NCBI GenBank assembly: GCA_036172665.1
Contig: CM069870.1
Location: 21,426,001 to 21,490,000 of the forward strand
From: Prosopocoilus inquinatus
Taxonomy: Eukaryota; Arthropoda; Insecta; Coleoptera; Lucanidae
DNA: 64,000 nucleotides
Direction of reading: 5' to 3'
In this document: one piece after another, positions 36,601 through 48,744 of the stretch
Layout of the letters: each line of letters opens with the position of its first letter
Numbering within the stretch: position 1 is the first letter of the stretch
The notes under the pieces: model-generated
What the model saw: only the letters and a program-made list of their open reading frames with translations
Database searches by the model: none
What the model was told of the DNA's origin: nothing
Translations under genes and position numbers: made by a program

Positions 36601-37229
36601 AAATAAAATTAACATAACTTTTCAATATAAACTAGTCTTGTCCAGAAACGATTTACCTAACACAGTTTATGACGACCTCTTTTTATGGCAATCGAATAAT
36701 GAAGTTGGTAATTTAAAAAAAGTTGTTAAAATTGTTTAACTTGAACGTTATAATATAAATTATCCGATTTTTATTAGTTCTCAGAATTTAAACTACCTAT
36801 TTATTCAATCTGCATTTATACTCTGTAAACACAATAGGTTTTCATTATATTCAAATTGTGTATGAGCATGCATCGTTTGTTTTCTTGAGACAGAAAAAAA
36901 AAGTTATTGTTTCATTTCAAACGAAGGTGACATGACGAATCACATTGACTAGCCCAAGCCGGTAAATCCACGAGAAAAACTTGCAAAACTGGATTTCGGT
37001 TGTTTTGTTCTTATTTTGCCAGCTTCAGATGTTTCACAATTCACTCGTCAGATTGTAGGGGATAATAAAGGAGTTAAAAGACAGTTATAGGCATTTTCGT
37101 CTTAGAAATTTGCTTTTAGTTTGGGCAATGTAACTCCAATGGTTGGTAACATCTGATGTATTATAATTTAAGCATGGTCAGAACGTAGCGGCAAAAATTA
37201 GAAAAAATGTGATAAAAAAATAGTCACAA
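33633..37229. other. Non-coding intronic stretch
   Basis: No recognisable gene. TATAACGGGTGTTTG (33778) and TATACCGAGTGTCCC (35490) are further copies of the recurring repeat-end word. A tRNA D-arm-like GGTTCAATGGTAGAGT near 36565 has no other tRNA parts. Short open frames (34357-34596, 35729-36001, 36150-36389) lack motifs. Confidence 0.45.
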
Positions 37230-37515
37230 TAAACATTCGAAATTGTCGGTCAATACTTGCCTGTAATACGTCAGCTGTAGCAAACCCAAGTATGTATAGT
37301 TCCAGAAAGGAAACAAGAGAACTTACCAAGTCAGTCCGAAAAAAGCCAAAAAGTCCCCCTCCTAGCATTTTCGTTTTAGAAATTTACTGTTAAATTAAAT
37401 TAAAACAATGGTCACTGAATGTTCGTTAAATACTTACTTGTTATATGTCAGATGTAGCAAACTCAAGTATAACTCCGGAAAAGAAACAAGATAACTAAAC
37501 CAGTCAGTCCAAAAG
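37230..37515. repeat. Two-copy direct repeat next to the satellite
   Basis: Segments 37235-37345 and 37415-37510 share AATACTT, GTAGCAAAC, CAAGTAT, GAAACAAGA and CAGTCAGTCC in order. They lie directly before the satellite array and may be its older flank. Confidence 0.6.
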
Positions 37516-37749
37516 AAGTTTGTAAACGGTAGAATCGACTGGCCTTGACAATAACTAAGTAGTAGCTTCTGAAGGAGATTCGTTTCGATTCAGCTCAGAA
37601 GAGTTATGGAAACCTGCCAACGGCCTTCAATAAACTTGGCCAAGCGGAGACGTAACGCACCGGCAGTTCAGTACAAGAACCGGATTATGACTGATAAAAG
37701 ATAAAACGGGGCACGAAAAGTAAGACGAAGGTGAGGAGAGGTCCACCTC

Positions 37750-39480
37750 TAGCATAAAATTCACTGAAAAATGGGTCTCTAAAATCGACCGTCAAAATAT
37801 CGAATTATAATGGCAACAATAAAAACCAAACATGGCTACCACATAAATAAATATTTAGCAGTAGAGACAGTGGAAGGTCAGGGGGAGTTTGCTTCAAACA
37901 TAAAATCTACTAAAAAAGGTAACTAAAATCGACCGTCAAAATATCGAATTGTATTGGTAACAATGGCAATCAAACATGGCTACCACATAAAAAAAAATAT
38001 TTACAAGAATGCTTCAGTATTCAGTAGGGACAGTTTAAGATCAGGGGGAGTTCGCTTCAAAGATAAAATCCACTAAAAAAAAAGGTATCTAAAATCGACC
38101 GTCAAAATATCGAATTATATTGGCAACAATGGCAACCAAACTTGGCTACCACATAAAAAAAAGACATTTACAAGAATGCTTCAGTATTCAGTAGGGACAG
38201 TGGAAGGTCACGGGGAGTTCGCTTCAAACATAAAAACCACTAAAACAGGTAACTAAAATCGACCGTCAAAATATCGAATTGTATTGGCAACAATGGCAAC
38301 CAAACATGGCTACCACATAAAAAAAATATTTACAAGAATGCTTCAGTATTAAGTAGGGACAGTGGAAGGTCAGGGGGAGTTCGCTTCAAAGATAAAATCC
38401 ACTAAAAAAAAAGGTATCTAAAATCGACCGTCAAAATATCGAATTATATTGGCAACAATGGCAACCAAACTTGGCTACCACATAAAAAAAAGACATTTAC
38501 AAGAATGCTTCAGTATTCAGTAGGGACAGTGGAAGGTCACGGGGAGTTCGCTTCAAACATAAAATCCACTAAAACAGGTAACTAAAATCGACCGTCAAAA
38601 TATCGAATTGTATTGGCAACAATGGCAACCAAACATGGCTACCACATAAAAAAAAATATTTACAAGAATGCTTTAGTATTCAGTAGGGACAGTGGAAGGT
38701 CAGGGGGAGTTCGCTTCAAAGATAAAATCCACTAAAAAAAAGGTACCTAAAATCGACCGTCAAAATATCGAATTATATTGGCAACAATGGCAACCAAACA
38801 TGGCTACCGCATACAAGTTATTTACAAGAATGCTTCAGTATTCAGTAAGGATAGTGGAAAGGTCAGGGGGAGTTCGCTTCAAACATAAAATCCACTAAAA
38901 AAGGTAACTAAAATCGACCGTTAAAATATCGAATTGTATTGGCAACAATGACAATCAAATATGGCTACCACATAAAAAATTATTTACAAGAATGCTTCTG
39001 TATTCAGTAGAGACAGTGGAAGGGTGAGGGGGAGTTCGCTTCAAACATAAAATCCACTAAAAAAGGCAACTAAAATAGACTGTTAACATTTCTAATTGTA
39101 TTGGCAACAATGGGAACCAAACATGGCTACCGCATACAAGTTATTTACAAGAATGCTTCAGTATTTAATAAGGATAGTGGAAGGGTCAGGGGGAGTTGGC
39201 TTCAAACATAAAATCCACTAAAAAAGGTAACTAAAATCGACCGTTAAAATATCAAATTGTATTGGCAACAATGGCAATGTAACATAGCTACCACATAAAA
39301 AAATATTTAAAAGAATGCTTCAGTATTCAGTAGGGACAGTGGATGGTCAGGGAGAGTTCGATTCAAACATAAAATCCACTAAAAAAGGTAACTAAAATGT
39401 CGAATTGTATTGGCAACAATGGCAATCAAACATGGCTAACACACAGAAAAATTATTTACAAGAGTGCTTTGGCGAATACC
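37750..39480. repeat. Satellite-like array, about 163-bp unit with 329-bp higher-order dimer
   Basis: The anchor AAAATCGACCGTCAAAATAT or a variant starts at 37781, 37925, 38091, 38255, 38420, 38584, 38749, 38910, 39072, 39233 and 39394: eleven units with spacings of 144-166 bp. In the centre, types alternate. One has GAATTATATTGG, AACTTGGCTACC and a CACGGGGAG box; the other has GAATTGTATTGG, AACATGGCTACC and CAGGGGGAG. The units at 38091 and 38420 are nearly identical to each other and distinct from their neighbours, giving a 329-bp dimer. Edge units are more diverged. Open frames inside are not genes. Confidence 0.95.
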
Positions 39481-40634
39481 TCGACGGAACGCTCGAATTA
39501 AAGTTTGTCAGTCAGGACTCTTTTTACTTCCTTTTAATTCTTTTATCACCCCCACAATTTAGTGGTCGGGTCCTAAAACACCCTGCATAAGATCTTACAT
39601 AATCTGAGGTCCCATTTTTTCTTTCCAGCAAAAGAAAATGCATTTTGATTGCTTTTGCAATGATGCTGACGTAACGTATTAAATTAAACGGATTTTTTTT
39701 ACAGTCTCAGGTTTGCACTTACTTGCTTTGCATTAATGTAGATAGAGTATTATTTTATTATTACTGAACAAATTGTACAGTCCTGACAAAAAAAAAACTA
39801 CAAATCGAATTTCGTGTTGTACTGAGGCGGAAAAACACCTGATCTTTTTTTTATTCTAGAAGGTTTACTCTGTGAGAACGCCCTTTTTGCATTCAAGTTT
39901 CATATTTCGATTGCACGCACAAAGTCGTTAAAAATAAATCGAGTTTCGTGTCGCACTGAAATGGAAAAGGATATCACAAACAGTGAAAGACGACAGTAAG
40001 CCCCCATTTATTTGCGGGGGTTTTCTCTTGTCACACGATCGGTTTATGCTATTGTTTTCAAAACAGTCGAGGTCGAGACATCGTAATTAGACAACCATTT
40101 GAAGTAACATCAACAGCGGCAAGATTGTAGGTTATGTGATGTGCATAAAAATTTAAAATGCTGCGAATTAAATGAATTTGAAACATACAGCGCCTTAATA
40201 AATTGCAACTAACACCTGTCAATGATGCTGTCACTTGATACCTGTCAGTATCAGTTCCAGTTGTACCATTATTTAATAACGAAATTCATTATTGCCAACT
40301 CAAACGTCATTCTCGATCACTTTGTACATACACAATTATAAATTTGAGGCTGGTTCTCATTTTAAATTCGGCCATCTCTTGTTTTCAAATCTTTTATCCC
40401 GGAAGCGAATAATCTTTGCATTTCGAATTTTTTTATGACTAGTGAAAATTGAAAGCTTCTATTTTAGAGCTCACTCATTTTTTTTTTAATTTGATTCTAA
40501 CGTTCCTAATTTCAGAATCAATGTTGCTTTGTTTCAGTCGTCGGCTTTTTTGTTTCTTTTTGAAATGTCAAAATTGGTCATCCTGCCTGTTGTTTTAAAA
40601 TTCCTTCTTTTCTTTCACTGTAGATTAATCGTCG
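39481..40634. other. Non-coding intronic stretch
   Basis: No gene. AATCGA(A/G)TTTCGTGT(T/C)G occurs twice (about 39804 and 39935) as a short direct repeat. AAACACCCTGCATAAG near 39577 is a repeat-end word. Confidence 0.4.
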
Positions 40635-40740
40635 AGCGACTGACGACTTTTGAAACAAAAGATGATCGATTCTGAAATGTAACGTGTCGGCTCTAGATTT
40701 CAGAATCGATCGTCTTTTGTTTTAAAAGTCGTCAGTCGCT
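40635..40740. repeat. Hairpin carrying the GATCGTCTTTTGTTTT word
   Basis: AGCGACTGACGACTTTTGAA at 40635 and its inverted copy ending at 40740 give arms of about 44 bp around an 18-bp loop. The right arm contains GATCGTCTTTTGTTTT, the word that recurs through the T-rich family. Confidence 0.75.
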
Positions 40741-41605
40741 TTTTTTAATTTTACCAATTTTTTAATGTCAATACTGTATTAAATTAGAACTCCTATTAAA
40801 TATTAAGAGCATATTAAAAACAGAAAACAAAAACGTGTGAAAATTGATCGTCGAGTTAGAACCGAACACATTACAGTATTTCGAAATTCATTGTCTTTTG
40901 TTTTAAAGCCGTGTTTTTTTCCCTTTTAGAATAATTTAAGGTTAATAATTAATAATAAGAATTTCAGAATAAGTAATCCATTAAATTTAAGGTACCTTTA
41001 ATTTAAAGCTGACGTAACAATTGATACCAGTTTTTATTTTAGAGTCGACTGTCTTTCGTTTTAAGAACTCTCGTTCCAAAACTGTTTGGCTTTTGTTTTA
41101 AAATCGACAATCCTTCAGTTCAAAAACGACTGATTTTTGAATTAAAATCGATGTGTTATACATATTTCGAAATATGCTGTTTCACAGTTGTCAGCATTTT
41201 GTTTTATTTTTTTTTTTCGGAGACGGTACCAGAACCAGTCACTCTTTATTTTAGAATTAATTTTAGAGCTCCATTTTGAATACGCGGTGATTTGTAGCAG
41301 CCTACAATAAAAAAATTGAAATTGAATTGAATTACTATAATTATATACAACACATATTGGGTGATTCAAAAAAGGCGCCTAAACTTTCCAATAATTGATT
41401 CTAGAACCTCAAGAGAGTACCAAAAAATTGTTGAAAAAAATATCATCTCAACATTTTACAAACTATAAGAAGCTTCCTTTTCTCTTAGAATTCACAAAAG
41501 AAGCTTCCATTAGTGAAGAATAATAATCTGAACTAAACCTTGCGATTGTTGTATACATGTTTACATTTTTTATATTACTTTGTATTACATTTTATTTTAA
41601 TAATC
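40741..41605. repeat. T-rich dispersed repeat
   Basis: Repeated short words such as TCTTTTGTTTTAAA, GTCTTTCGTTTTAAG and GGCTTTTGTTTTAAAATCGA place this in the T-rich family. No terminal repeats were found and no gene is visible. Confidence 0.45.
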
Positions 41606-42460
41606 TGTTACGGGTTGACTTGGTAAGTTTTCTTCCTCTCGGAATTTTACTTAGGGTTCTTGTTAACTTGTAGTCAACTTGTGCTCCGCTGTCTTTACAG
41701 CAAGCTTTTATCGAAGCGTTCTAAGTTACGAAGTACCAGACGATTGACCAGCTCTAAAACCATCCAAGCTTCTTGCTTGTCAAAGACCTAGTTCCTACAA
41801 CAGGTTGTCTTGCTGTTCGTTAAGAAATCATCTTGCTGCTTGCCGGATAGAACATATTATTCTGTTCGATCGTCGCACATGGACATCTTCATCTTATATC
41901 CCGGAACTTTATTTCCATTTAAGTTTCAAATAATTCAAGTCACGTTTGCGTAATTTTGTCGATTAATTTCGTTTTACTATGATATCGACTATTTAATTCA
42001 GTCTAATTCAAATTTAATTACTAGTGTTTGCTTTCTTTCTGAACCGTTAAAGTTTCCTGTAAGACAAAAGAAATTTTCCTTGTGTACGTGGAAATTTGTG
42101 TTTATGAAATATTTTAAGATATTTTTGGAATTTTGAATTTAATCATTATCGAACTTGACTTTAATGTTTCTATTTTTATATTATTGCTATTTCATTGTTT
42201 GCACATCATTGAATTGTTGTCTTGGACATCTCCACCTTTTTAAAACTGTTTAAGTTATTTATGGTTGGATGGTTAGATCCCTTCAGTGTATTTACTTCAG
42301 TTGGCTCTCACCGGTAAATAATTTTAAATATTTATCTATTGCAGAATTTTCTTTTTTTTTGTCCACGACCCCCTCTCCGAAACTCTCGAGCTTTCCACTA
42401 TGATATTAGCCAGTGTTCACCTCTGACAACAACAATTCATCATCGGTAACAAACGTAACA
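41606..42460. mobile_element. Possible LTR-like segment
   Basis: It starts TGTTACGGGTTGAC and ends either GGTAACA (42451) or CGTAACA (42460), so TG...CA ends with TGTTAC/GTAACA inversion are present, as in the solo LTR at 13474. No target duplication is perfect (AATC against AACG or AATT). An unusual non-low-complexity block lies between. No retrotransposon coding sequence is adjacent. Confidence 0.3.
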
Positions 42461-42633
42461 AATTGTTTTGTTTTAAAAATACATTTTTTTTCTTAACAAG
42501 TTTGAATAATTTTGTGAAAACTATTTTATTTTTCAAGTGAAGGATTCGAAAGAATCGAACACCTTCTAGGATTCACATTCAGATTTAAAAAAAAATCATG
42601 TAAGGTACGTTTCAATGAAGAGAGTCTTTTTTA

Positions 42634-44333
42634 TATACAGAGTGTCCCACTTAAGGCGGATTCTTTCATACCTTTTTAATTAATTTTACAAAAAAATGTT
42701 TCAAATGAAAGTTTCACTGTATCATGTTGAGCATACTTAAACATTATTTTGACGTATACAGAGTGTTCCCTTTAGCCTGGGCACTAGGTCACTTCGTTAT
42801 TTTAAACGGAACACTATATATTTTTACATTTTCGGATTCTGGACTGAATTTTAATGTGACTTTGTGTACCATAAGTAGGGTCTAATCGAAACCGTCTTCG
42901 CGTTATTCAACTTTTTTAAAAAAATATCGCTCTTGCAGTACCTCAAACAAATGCAAATATCTTCCGAACAACTGATGTTAGAGACTTGTGTTTTTTTGTA
43001 AAACTTTCGTCTTGAAACGCTTTTTCAGTTACACAGTCAAGAAAAAATCCCGGCAATATAAGTTCTTACAAAAAAATTAATTTATTTTTATTTTATTATT
43101 AATTATAAACTTGAGAATATTCAAACTACTATAACTATTTTTTTTAATGGAATGCCATATAACTTTTACCGTTATTAGACGAGCTATTTAATTCTCTTCT
43201 CAATGATATACAATAGAAAATTTTTCTTAGGGTTAATTAGCTTGCATAAGAAAAGTTATATGGCATTTCGTTAAAAAAATAGTTATCGTAGTAACAATAT
43301 TTTCAAGTTTATTAATTTTTTTGTAAGAACTTATGTTGCTGGAATTTTTCTTGATGGTGTAGCTGAAAAAGCGTTTCAAGGCAAAACTTTCTCAAAAAAC
43401 CACAAGACTATAACGTCATTTGTTCGGAAGATATTTGCATTTGTTTGAAGCACTGCAAGAGCGATACATTTTTTGAAAAAGTTGAATAACGCGAGAACGG
43501 TTAAAATTAGACCTTATGTATGATACATAAGGGGGTCTATTCTGTAACATTGATATGGACTTGAAACGTAACAATTATTGATATGGGACGTGACCTTGCC
43601 AAGTCACTTGCTAAGCATATCAATTAATTGAAGAGGCCGTGCTGTCTACCAAATTGAAACGCTGTCACAAAAATAATCACTATTTTTACGTATGCAGAAA
43701 TATCATTTTCTGGGCGTCAAAGTAAATGCATTTTAAAACCATCTGCCAAAAAATACAGCGCTCGGCGGTACATGCGTAAGCGTGCAGGATTAAAAAATAA
43801 AAATTTGTCCATAATTAGTCGTCGGGTTGTCGTCAAGTGAGAGGTTTGAAGAAGCGTGATTATAGCATGGATTTGGAAGGTCAAATTGTTAGTCGTTTTT
43901 CTATTTCTCGCTATAAGTATAAATAAATCACGATAACCTTAAAATTGGCAACGCACGCGCAATCCATAAGTTGTGCATCTCTTCAATTCGCGTTCAAGTT
44001 CTCTTCAATTTTTGAAGACCTTGAAGACTCATAACAATTGATATGCATATCAATGTTACAGAATAGGCCCGAATGTCACATTAAAATTGAGTCCAGAATC
44101 CGAAAACGTAAAAATATATGGGATGTTCTATTTAAAATAACGAAGTGACTTAACGCCCAGGCTAAACGGAACACTCTGTATACGTCACAATAAAATAATA
44201 AATAAAATAATAATAAATAAAATATGATCCACATGATACAGTGAAATTTTCGTTTGAAACCTTTATTTGTAAAATTAATAACTAGAGAGAAATGAATGAT
44301 TGAAAGAATCCGCCTTAAGTGGGACAGCCTTTA
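42634..44333. mobile_element. Large foldback element (1.7 kb) interrupted by a MITE
   Basis: The left end TATACAGAGTGTCCCACTTA and an inverted right end ending near 44333 (TAAGTGGGACAGCCTTTATA) begin arms that stay complementary for about 550 bp. Matching inner words include CTGTATCATG, GAACACTCTGTATACG with its complement, and GAAAAAGCGTTTCAAG with its complement. The left arm (to about 43230) is continuous. The right arm is split at 43532/44071 by an inserted element. No reading frame. Confidence 0.85.
43533..44070. mobile_element. MITE inserted in the right arm of the foldback
   Basis: GGGTCTATTCTGTAACATTG at 43533 and the inverted CAATGTTACAGAATAGGCCC ending at 44070 are about 25-bp terminal inverted repeats. 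Comparison with the uninterrupted left arm shows the right arm sequence breaking off at TACATAAG and resuming at GAATGTCAC, confirming an insertion of 538 bp. Confidence 0.8.
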
Positions 44334-44581
44334 TAAATGATTTGTTTAGTAGAATGTGTAATTCTCGGAAAACCTCTTCTCGGTGAAATATTCTAATTCT
44401 TTTACTTTTCGTCTACATTTTTTTTATTTTTCGTTGAATTATTTTACTTTTTGTTTATATTCAGCAAGGAACTTTCTACATTTAAGCAGAAGATCATAAA
44501 CAAGTTGTTGACGACCAACTAAGTCCCAGCAGAAAACTATTTAAGAGCTCGTATCTGTAAATTTTTATTTGGGTATCTCAC

Positions 44582-44672
44582 CGGCAGGGGGCAGCACAAA
44601 ACAGTGCAGTCGCGTCGTTCGCGGGCGGCGTCGCTGGCGTCGCCTAGGCAAATCGATAAGCGCGCCGCCCAT
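44582..44672 (-). CDS. Candidate alternative first exon of Phactr
   Basis: A CG-dense patch lies in the intron about 100 bp after the RPEL exon in transcription order. The minus-strand ATG at 44672-44670 opens a frame beginning MGGALIDLPRRRQ, arginine-rich, followed by LHCFVLPPA. It runs to CTGCCG/GTGAGA, a good donor after base 44582. The coding part is 91 nt, one base past a codon, so it would splice in frame to the proline-rich exon at 32285. Its base composition is unlike the intron around it. It would yield an isoform without the N-terminal RPEL motif. Conservation is unknown, and the patch could be a regulatory element with a chance frame. Confidence 0.3.
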
Positions 44673-44769
44673 TTAGCCTCCGTATTAATAGTGCGACGTG
44701 TGGGTTGGTTGGTTTTTTCCGGTTATTAAGAAAACTAATTAAACTTGAAATAGTAGGAGAACAACAAAC

Positions 44770-44871
44770 CTGGCTCGGATATGGGCGGAGTCAGAGGACT
44801 CTCCGGTAGAAGAATGCCTTTTTGAACAAGTTCGTCTCTGTTGGCTCGGACTGATATTTTTCGTTCTAGTG
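44770..44871 (-). CDS. Phactr: Phactr exon with N-terminal RPEL actin-binding motif
   Basis: A 102-bp internal exon, minus strand. The acceptor TTTTTGCAG precedes base 44871 and the donor CCAG/GTTTGT follows base 44770. It enters with two codon bases and leaves with one. The encoded residues LERKISVRANRDELVQKGIL are the first RPEL repeat of phosphatase and actin regulators; vertebrate family members carry a very similar LERKIS-(10 residues)-L segment just after the basic block. As in those proteins, the motif proline is replaced (R-A-N-R-D-E-L). The exon ends LPESPLTPPISEP. Family knowledge: RPEL motifs bind G-actin, and Phactr proteins recruit PP1 through the C terminus, linking actin state to dephosphorylation and nuclear shuttling. 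Phase and order fit exon 55848-56012 upstream and 32076-32285 downstream. Confidence 0.9.
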
Positions 44872-45914
44872 CTGCAAAAACAAAAAGAAACCAAATTAAG
44901 TCGGTGTTACAGAGGCGCCAGAGGCCGTTGTTGCAACTACTGAAACGCGCGTGCGTCTTTAAGGAAAACTCCCCAAAAAAAGAACCACCTACAAACTGAA
45001 ACAAAAGAAGAGAAAAGAAACAAAACCATTACCAACACAACACGAAAATTAATTAGAATGAGAATTAGAATTAGCCACACACCAAACAATAAAAGACCCG
45101 ATGCAAATGTTATTTATTTATGTTGATTTATTTATTATTAATGATGTACCTAATTACTTTCCCATATTATTTGTTAACTGTAACGCAGCAGCCAGCAACA
45201 AATATAGCGTGACGCAATTAAAAGCAATTAAAGTCCTTAATGACTAACTAATTCAAATCAGTTAACAACAACCGCAGCACACAAGCGTAATTTACACACC
45301 GTTTGTTGTTAGTTCCGCCCAACTCACACCAAACAAAAAACGACGCGCTTCGTTTTTTTTTTGTTGTTGTTATGAGCCTTTTATAAAAGGCGCGTAAATG
45401 AAAAAAAAAAAAAAATTGTACGCCGAGAGGCACCAACTAAGGATAAAGTAAAATTAAAAATATCCTGCGGTGCCCACCGACCGACATCTGAAATGTTAGC
45501 AGAAATTCGGTTTGCAGAAGAGCGAGCGCACGCGTTTAAACTTAAAATAAAAGTAGATCCGAGCGCACAATGTCAATGTCAATATACAAGGCACGTTAAT
45601 TTAATTGCCTCGCAATTAATCAAGATGATTGCGTCGTTTTACGAGCTACGTATTATAAAAAGAATAGAAAACTAAGAAAACTGCATCGTTTGTTTTTTTT
45701 TTTCTGGATGGCGCAGCAAATTCTTCTTCGGTTTTCTCTGTAGTTTTATAAGCCGTGCTCCAGGGGCCACAGAACAAATGAAAGCAAAATTGCGTCTAGA
45801 CGAATTCCAAAAGATCAAAAGATGGCTGGAGGATATTGTGAAAAATAATGAGGGTAATAAGAAAGTGCAAGTACACGATGACGTGCGCATTACGCATACA
45901 ATAATTAAAACTAC
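44872..45914. other. Intron of the Phactr gene
   Basis: AT-rich with homeodomain-like TAATTA words; no repeat ends. Open frames at 45493-45675 and 45778-46038 (plus) lack known motifs, and the second runs into the outer arm of the foldback beginning at 45915. Confidence 0.5.
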
Positions 45915-48564
45915 TGACTACGCCAGAATTCCTATCCCCTTTAACTCTTTCATTTTTGATTTTAGGAAAAAATGTTTAATACAAAACTTAAAGGGACTAA
46001 TTCAAAGTTTCTCTGTGTGGTCACAGAAAAACAAATGATGGTCGAATAAACGAGATATAAACTAAACTTAAGTTTTTTTAAATAGCACACCTGTATTTTA
46101 TTGTTTTTCGATTCGAAATAAAATGAAATAAACGAAGTCTTGGTTTTACATAAAATAACATTAAATAGAATTTTACCATTAACATATTAACAGTTACATG
46201 TTTTCTAAAAATTAACTTTTTAACTATAAACGAAAAATATTTCGGAAAAATCGAATTTTAAAAAAATGACTAAAAATTTATCGTAAAACATATTCAAAGC
46301 ATCTTCAATTTTTTTTATGCAAAGTGTGAATCTTTTCAAAATGTTTTGATTCACATCTCTTGGTATAAAATAATCATTATTCCAGTCTTCTATTTTTAAA
46401 ATTCCAAAATAAAATAAATTAAATAGGAATTATTTTATAGACACCTTCTACATTATTGGTTTTATTATACCGGCTGTTTCAAATTGAGTGTGCACTGAAG
46501 GGATCTCCTAAACCGTAAGAGAAACAAATTCGGTTAAATGGAAGAAAAGTTGCATGAAGCAATGCCTAATTCGTATCCATTGAGAGAATGTTTTATTTCT
46601 TATTTCTTCTTGAGATATTAATAAAAATGTAAAAAAATCGATTTGCTTTTTCTCTCTGCATCTCTTTTATTATACATAATTTGGAAATTCTGACTTAACT
46701 TTCTACAGGCACTTTCTGATTCTGCTTCGAATAGGAGTAACAGAATTGAAGTCAAACGTTTCGTCTTTCCGCGACCATCATCAGTTTCGATTTTTTAAAT
46801 AATACTTATCTCTTTTTATTTTTCTATTCGATAGCATTTTTTCTCCTGATTGTAATGATATATCACACTTAATAATTGATAGTAATTTGAAGCTTAAATA
46901 ATTCAGCTTTTATACGAAAATTTTATTTAATACATAATTTGACATTTTCTTAGCTAAAGTGTAAATTATAATAAACTATTTAAAGTTTTTCTGTATCGTT
47001 ATTTTGATAATGCACTGCACTTACGAAAATGAATTCTTACAGACAAATATCTAGTTCTAATATATTTTGCTAGATTAGTATCACAGCTTTGGTATAGGAA
47101 TGAAAAAGCCTAGTTCTAAATTTCGACTCGCACTATTGCGCTAAAAGAAAAAGTGAATACTAATTATACTAAAAATATTTAGATATTACCGAATAGTACC
47201 TTTTACAAAGCTAAAAGTGAATATTCTTGTGATAAATTTGAAAGATACTTTCTATAACAATGTTTACTTTCTATAACAATGTTTTCTTTTTTATATTTCT
47301 TTAGCACACAGTGGCTCTCAACACTTCACTATCTTTTTTTTTTTAAATATGGTTAAGTCCAAAAATGGTATTAAATGTTGTCACTCCTTTTGAACAGTTA
47401 AAGTTTGGCTTGGTATATTGGGACCACCATCTATAATTTAAACAGGATAAACGGGGAACTAAGAAGGCGAATATTAAATTCTTATAGAAATGTTTCGCGA
47501 ATTCATGTTCGACACGCTAGATAACACATAGGATTAAGGACGAATGTGTATCTTGAAAATAGTGGAGGACATTTCGACGATTTACTTTAATTAATTTATT
47601 TCTTTCACTTTACTTATTTCACAAAACTCATGTTCTTTTATAATTTGTATTCAACTTATTTATTTTGTTCTTGTAATTTAATATGTTTCTACTGCTGTTT
47701 GTTCGGTTTATTTTATGTTAATCACCTAATATCATTTAGTCAATATTTATTGATTTTTCTTCTTCCGACAACTGAATGTTAGTTGTTAATACTTAACAAA
47801 TAAAAAAAAGTGGTTAGGAATAAATTTACTTATTAAGAAAAACATGACGAAACTATATCAGTTTGTTTGTTTGTCATATTCTAACTTTACTTGAAAAAAG
47901 GTATTAAGTATTATACTCTATTAAAACTATTAAGTGTGACATGTCATTACAATCGGGAGAAAAAATGCTATCGAATAGAATAATAAAAAGAGATAAGTTG
48001 TATTTAAAAAAACGAAACTGATGATGGTCGTGGAAAGACGAAACGTTTGACTTCAATTCTATTACTTTTATTCGAAGCAGAATCAAAAAGTGCCTGTAGA
48101 AAGTTAAATCAGAATTTCAAAATTATGTATAATAAAAGAGATACAGGGAGAAAAAGAAAATCGATTTATTTACATTTTTATTAATATCTCAAAAAGAAAT
48201 CAGAAAAAAATTATTATGTTAATGAATACGAGTTAGGCATTGCTTCGTGCAACTTTTCTTCCATTTAACCAAATTTGTATCTCTTACGGTTTAGGAGATC
48301 CCTTCAGTGCACACCCAATTTGAAACAGCCGGTATACGTAATCCCAGTAGAATTTAATTTAGAATCGAAAATCGTAATAATATACAGGTTATTCCATTTA
48401 AAGAAGCTAAAGTTTAGTTTATATCTCGTTTATCCGATCATCAATTGTTTTTCTGTAAGCACACGGAGAAACGTTGAATTAGTCCCTATAAGTTTTGTAT
48501 TAAACATTGTTTTCCTGAAATCAAAAATAAAGGAGTTAAAGGGGGTAGGAATTCTCGCGTAGTC
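45915..48564. mobile_element. Nested foldback element, 2.65 kb
   Basis: There are two sets of inverted arms. The outer arms are about 45915-46115 and 48364-48564, with TGACTACGCCAGAATTCC paired with GGAATTCTCGCGTAGTCA. The inner arms are about 46472-46870 and 47935-48337, starting ACCGGCTGTTTCAAATTG and ending with its inverted copy, and about 390 bp long. The outer right end runs into CACCCTGTACA. The unequal outer spacer (about 355 bp left, 25 bp right) suggests later insertion or loss. A CTGATGATGGTCG...GAAACG motif resembling a hammerhead core occurs in both inner arms, facing each other. No protein is encoded. Confidence 0.85.
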
Positions 48565-48744
48565 ACCCTGTACAGCCGCGGGCTTTAAAAATGGGAGACT
48601 CTATTTTTTCCCCTAGAAAGCGTCTAACATGGCAAGTCTCCTCGCAATTTAATACGCCATAATAATCAAAGTTCTAACTACCAAAAAATTAAAAAAAGAA
48701 ACTTAATAAAATAGAAAGGCTGTATCAGATTAGAATTGCTTTTT

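Noticed and set aside
38692..39590. Open frames in the satellite array
   Set aside because: They follow the tandem unit and break in other units.
41606..42460. A second solo LTR stated with confidence
   Set aside because: The TG...CA ends are present but the 3' border is ambiguous and no target duplication matches; kept only as a low-confidence feature.
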